From NCBI RefSeq assembly GCF_029360665.1, contig NZ_JARDUB010000006.1, positions 372,001-436,000 on the forward strand: DNA of 64,000 nucleotides, written 5' to 3'. Positions 61,140 through 64,000 of the stretch are shown here, one piece after another. The notes beneath the pieces are model-generated. The model had not been told where the DNA came from. It did no database searches and saw only the letters and a program-made list of their open reading frames with translations. The translations under genes and the position numbers were made by a program. The stretch is from Eudoraea chungangensis. GTDB taxonomy: Bacteria; Bacteroidota; Bacteroidia; Flavobacteriales; Flavobacteriaceae. The first letter of the stretch is position 1. Each line of letters starts with the position of its first letter.

Positions 61140-63461
61140 TTAGTTAATCACTTCTAAACGAGCAAAACGTAATAAAAGCTTTTTTATATCTCCTTTTTCA
61201 AATCTTATCTCTGCTTTTTTATCATTCCCCACGCCCTCAACTTTAAGCACTTTGCCTCTGCCAAACCTCGTATGATTAACCAAGGTACCCTCTGCTAAAT
61301 TGAGTTGCTCTTTAGTGTTTTCGGTGGGATTTGCCAGTTGTGGTTTTAACTTTCTTAATTTCCGAAGCTGACTGGCATTGGGAGAAATAGAATTTGGTGG
61401 CGTAGAATTAGTTGGTTTTACCTGTCGAAACTTAGATTTATCCACCTCCCCAAAAATATCTGAACTAACCAAAGGCTTAAATCTATAGCTATCTACTGGG
61501 GTGAGGTTTTCCACATATTTTTCATCTATTTCTTCTAAAAACCTACTAGGCTCTGCATCAATTAACTTACCCCATCTATACCTGTTCTGAGTATAGGTTA
61601 AATAAGCTTGCTTTTCTGCTCTTGTCAGCGCTACATAAAAAAGTCTTCTTTCTTCTTCCAATTCACTTCGTGTATTCATACTCATAGCAGAAGGAAACAA
61701 ATCTTCTTCCATCCCCACTACATATACATAAGGAAATTCCAAACCTTTCGCCAAATGAATAGTCATCAATGCTACTCTGTCTTCATCGCCAGTATCTTTG
61801 TCCAAGTCTGTAGCAAGGGCTACGTCTTCAAGAAACTCTGTTAAATCACCTTTAGCCTCTGCCAATTCTTTCTGTCCTTCCACAAAGTCTTTGATACCGT
61901 TTAGAAGTTCTTCAATATTTTCCATTCGGGCAATTCCTTCCGGAGTACCGTCCTTCTTAAATTCTAATAATAAGCCTGTTTTTTTTGCAACGTGTTCAGC
62001 AATAGTAAAAGCATCTGTGCTTTCATTCATAATCTGAAAACTTTTGATCATAATTACAAAGTCTTCTAACTTGCGTTTTGTCCCTGAATTAATTTTAAGA
62101 TCCATTTGGGATAGGTGTTCCATGATCTCAAAAATAGACTTGTTGTACTGATTGGCTGCAACGGTTAACCTGTCTATAGTGGTTTGTCCAATTCCTCTTG
62201 TCGGAAAATTAATAACTCTTTTTAAAGCTTCTTCGTCATTTGAATTTATGATCAATCGCAAATACGACAATACATCTTTAATCTCTTTTCTTTGATAAAA
62301 AGATAAGCCCCCATATATTCTATAGGGAATATCTCTTTTGCGCAAACCATCTTCAATAGCCCTAGACTGAGAATTGGTTCTATATAATACCGCAAAATCT
62401 CCGTTTGGCAATTGCTCTTGCATCTTATGCTCAAAAATAGAACCCGCTACATAGCGGCCCTCTTCGGCATCAGTTGGGCTCCTATGTATTCTGATTGGGG
62501 AACCTTCGTCATTATCTGTCCAGACTACTTTCTCAAGTTGATTTTTATTATGTGCAATAATGGTATTCGCAGCATTCACAATATTTTTAGTTGATCGATA
62601 ATTCTGTTCCAATCTGTAGACACTTACATCATCATAGTCTCTTTGAAAATTCAGAATATTTGAAATATTTGCCCCTCTAAAAGAGTAAATACTTTGCGCG
62701 TCGTCTCCAACCACACAGATGTTCTGATATCTATCGGCCAATGCCTTTACTATTAAATATTGGGAGTGATTTGTATCCTGATACTCATCTACAAGTATAT
62801 ACTTAAAACGTTCTTGATATTTCATCAACACCTCCGGAAATCTATTCAAAAGCTCATTAGTACGAAGTAGTAAATCATCAAAATCCATAGCTCCTGCCTT
62901 AAAGCAACGGTCTACATAGTTTTGGTAAATCTCCCCAAGTCTAGGACGCTTTGCCATGGCATCTGCTTCCATTAACTCCGGGTTCTGGAAATACGCCCGG
63001 ACGGTGATAAGACTATTCTTATAGGACGAGATTCTATTTTGAACCTGCTTGTATTTATACACATCCTTATCTAATCCCATTTCTTTAATAATTGAGGAGA
63101 TCAGACGTTGAGAATCCTGGGTGTCGTATATAGTAAAATTACTAGGATAGCCTAATTTATTACCATCGAATCTTAATAGGCGGGCAAAAACAGAATGAAA
63201 CGTCCCCATCCAGAGATTCTTTGCTTCCGAACCCCCAACAATAGTGGCTATCCTCTTCTTCATCTCCCTTGCCGCCTTATTCGTAAATGTCAGAGCAAGA
63301 ATATTAAACGGATCTACCCCCTGACTCATTAAATGGGCAATTCTATAGGTTAGTACTCTGGTCTTACCAGAACCCGCCCCCGCAATTACCATTAAAGCCC
63401 CTTCCTTCTGTAAAACAGGTCCCCTCTGGGCTTCATTTAATTCATCAATAAAATTGCTCAA
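61140..63461 (-). CDS. UvrD/PcrA-type superfamily 1 DNA helicase
   Basis: 773 residues from a TTG start; no in-frame ATG lies upstream. Walker A is VIAGAGSGKTRVLTY, the DExx box is ILVDEYQDTNHSQY, and later motifs QNYRSTKN, TIHLAKGLEFPYVYVVG and VALTRAEKQAYL are all present. It unwinds DNA in repair and replication restart. The C-terminal 120 residues hold a small beta domain (GTLVNHTRFGRGKVLK) as in PcrA. First gene of a possible three-gene transcript with the GH16 and Sua5 genes. Confidence 0.95.
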   Translation of the reverse strand: MSNFIDELNEAQRGPVLQKEGALMVIAGAGSGKTRVLTYRIAHLMSQGVDPFNILALTFTNKAAREMKKRIATIVGGSEAKNLWMGTFHSVFARLLRFDGNKLGYPSNFTIYDTQDSQRLISSIIKEMGLDKDVYKYKQVQNRISSYKNSLITVRAYFQNPELMEADAMAKRPRLGEIYQNYVDRCFKAGAMDFDDLLLRTNELLNRFPEVLMKYQERFKYILVDEYQDTNHSQYLIVKALADRYQNICVVGDDAQSIYSFRGANISNILNFQRDYDDVSVYRLEQNYRSTKNIVNAANTIIAHNKNQLEKVVWTDNDEGSPIRIHRSPTDAEEGRYVAGSIFEHKMQEQLPNGDFAVLYRTNSQSRAIEDGLRKRDIPYRIYGGLSFYQRKEIKDVLSYLRLIINSNDEEALKRVINFPTRGIGQTTIDRLTVAANQYNKSIFEIMEHLSQMDLKINSGTKRKLEDFVIMIKSFQIMNESTDAFTIAEHVAKKTGLLLEFKKDGTPEGIARMENIEELLNGIKDFVEGQKELAEAKGDLTEFLEDVALATDLDKDTGDEDRVALMTIHLAKGLEFPYVYVVGMEEDLFPSAMSMNTRSELEEERRLFYVALTRAEKQAYLTYTQNRYRWGKLIDAEPSRFLEEIDEKYVENLTPVDSYRFKPLVSSDIFGEVDKSKFRQVKPTNSTPPNSISPNASQLRKLRKLKPQLANPTENTKEQLNLAEGTLVNHTRFGRGKVLKVEGVGNDKKAEIRFEKGDIKKLLLRFARLEVIN

Positions 63462-63585
63462 AACATCATTTAATTTATGCTGTGAATTTAGCCATATTTC
63501 CTTTGAGGAAAAAATGGTGACTTAATAATTCATAGGAAAGGTTTAGATTTCATTGCATTTTGAATATATTTAGAAAATATAGCTT

Positions 63586-64000
63586 ATGGTGACTAACAAG
63601 ACATATCTTATCGGACTTTTATTTCTTTTGCTTTTTTGTCTTACAATACAGGCTCAAGAAAAAAAATCCGGACCTATCCTCAAAGATTATGGGACAGTAT
63701 GGTCGGTACAGAATCCAGATTTTACTACACAAAAGAATACAGTTTATAAAGTGGTCTTCGACATAATGAATAGTCCGGATTCGCCTAAAGAATTAAACCG
63801 AAGTATAGAAACCGCTGCTCGTTTCCTAAATATGCATACACAGGCAGGGGTTCCTTTAGAAAACCTTAAAGTTGCTTTGGTGGTGCATAATATGGCTTCT
63901 AAAGATCTTTTAGATAGTAAGTTTTATGAAACAAAATACAGTGTTGACAATCCCAATCAGCAATTAATAGAAGGTCTACTAAAGGCAAATGTTTCTGTTA
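63586..64000 (+). CDS. Secreted DsrE-family protein, cut by the window edge
   Basis: Open from the ATG at 63586 to the end of the window, at least 138 residues. The signal peptide (LIGLLFLLLFCLTIQAQ) is followed by TVYKVVFDIMNSPDSPKELN and LKVALVVHNMASKDLL, which match the DsrE/DsrF-like family. No stop codon is in the window. Function unknown; related to sulfur relay folds but periplasmic here. Confidence 0.82.
   Translation, partial: MVTNKTYLIGLLFLLLFCLTIQAQEKKSGPILKDYGTVWSVQNPDFTTQKNTVYKVVFDIMNSPDSPKELNRSIETAARFLNMHTQAGVPLENLKVALVVHNMASKDLLDSKFYETKYSVDNPNQQLIEGLLKANVSV

Noticed and set aside
1-64000. CRISPR arrays, insertion sequences, prophage, tRNA and rRNA genes
   Set aside because: No regularly spaced repeats, transposase, integrase, phage structural genes or cloverleaf-like sequences were recognised on reading; a tRNAscan or Infernal run would be needed to exclude small RNAs.

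Overview
This 64 kb window is AT-rich, densely coded chromosome from a member of Bacteroidota, almost certainly a (probably marine) Flavobacteriaceae. The evidence is the gene families (QEGLA-motif DUF1704 protein, TlpA with DUF4369 lipoprotein, many SPII lipoproteins, DUF1835, TIGR03915, fused E1 alpha/beta dehydrogenases, MutS2 without Smr) and the promoters: many genes start just downstream of the Bacteroidota -7 box TAnnTTTG, and Shine-Dalgarno sequences are weak. I see no rRNA, tRNA, CRISPR, insertion sequence or prophage. No gap between genes exceeds 300 bases.

Layout. 0.1-6.5 kb: a large secreted beta-propeller protein, small secreted proteins, a TerC-type membrane protein and a YceI lipid-binding protein. 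6.5-12.6 kb: an eight-gene minus-strand operon joining a type III polyketide synthase to its own ACP, ketosynthase, dehydratase, FabL-like reductase, methyltransferase, flavin oxidoreductase and membrane protein; this looks like a phenolic-lipid or quinone/pyrone pathway. 12.7-16 kb: OmpA-like lipoprotein, lipocalin-like protein and a fused 2-oxoacid dehydrogenase E1. 16-20.2 kb: 2OG-Fe(II) oxygenase, SUI1, then a coupled DUF1835 / nucleoside phosphorylase / cytosolic substrate-binding-fold trio. 20-23.6 kb: ung, mutS2-like and a DCC-family gene. 23.6-28 kb: a four-gene minus operon of a dicarboxylate/amino-acid symporter, ATP-grasp ligase, N-formylglutamate amidohydrolase-like protein and QEGLA metallopeptidase-like protein, a plausible undescribed peptide or amino-acid modification system. 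28-42 kb: mostly housekeeping (aroC, FAD/Fe-S dehydrogenase, rhomboid, LpxL-like acyltransferase, glmM, ACP phosphodiesterase, gamma-glutamyltransferase) with an apparently degenerate metallophosphoesterase and several envelope proteins.

42.1-47.1 kb looks like a DNA-damage locus. A LexA/CI-like XRE-S24 repressor is divergent from a previously unlisted 59-residue ORF whose last five residues are QLSLF, an exact match to the sliding-clamp-binding consensus, followed by a TIGR03915 DNA-metabolism protein and uvrA. The shared control region holds several TGGAA/TTCCA inverted repeats between two good -7 boxes. This is the most attractive candidate for an undescribed system in the window.

47-64 kb: LOG-family protein, an M1-peptidase-like protein that has lost its zinc motif and carries a C-terminal barrel, a second fused E1, a kinase-aminotransferase fusion, DoxX, holA with a divergent PD-(D/E)XK protein, a glycosyltransferase, an OmpA lipoprotein, Sua5/YrdC, a GH16 lipoprotein, a UvrD-type helicase and the start of a secreted DsrE-like gene cut by the window edge.

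Several genes appear to start with TTG or GTG; where an internal ATG fits better with promoter position or signal peptide, the start was moved and this is stated.
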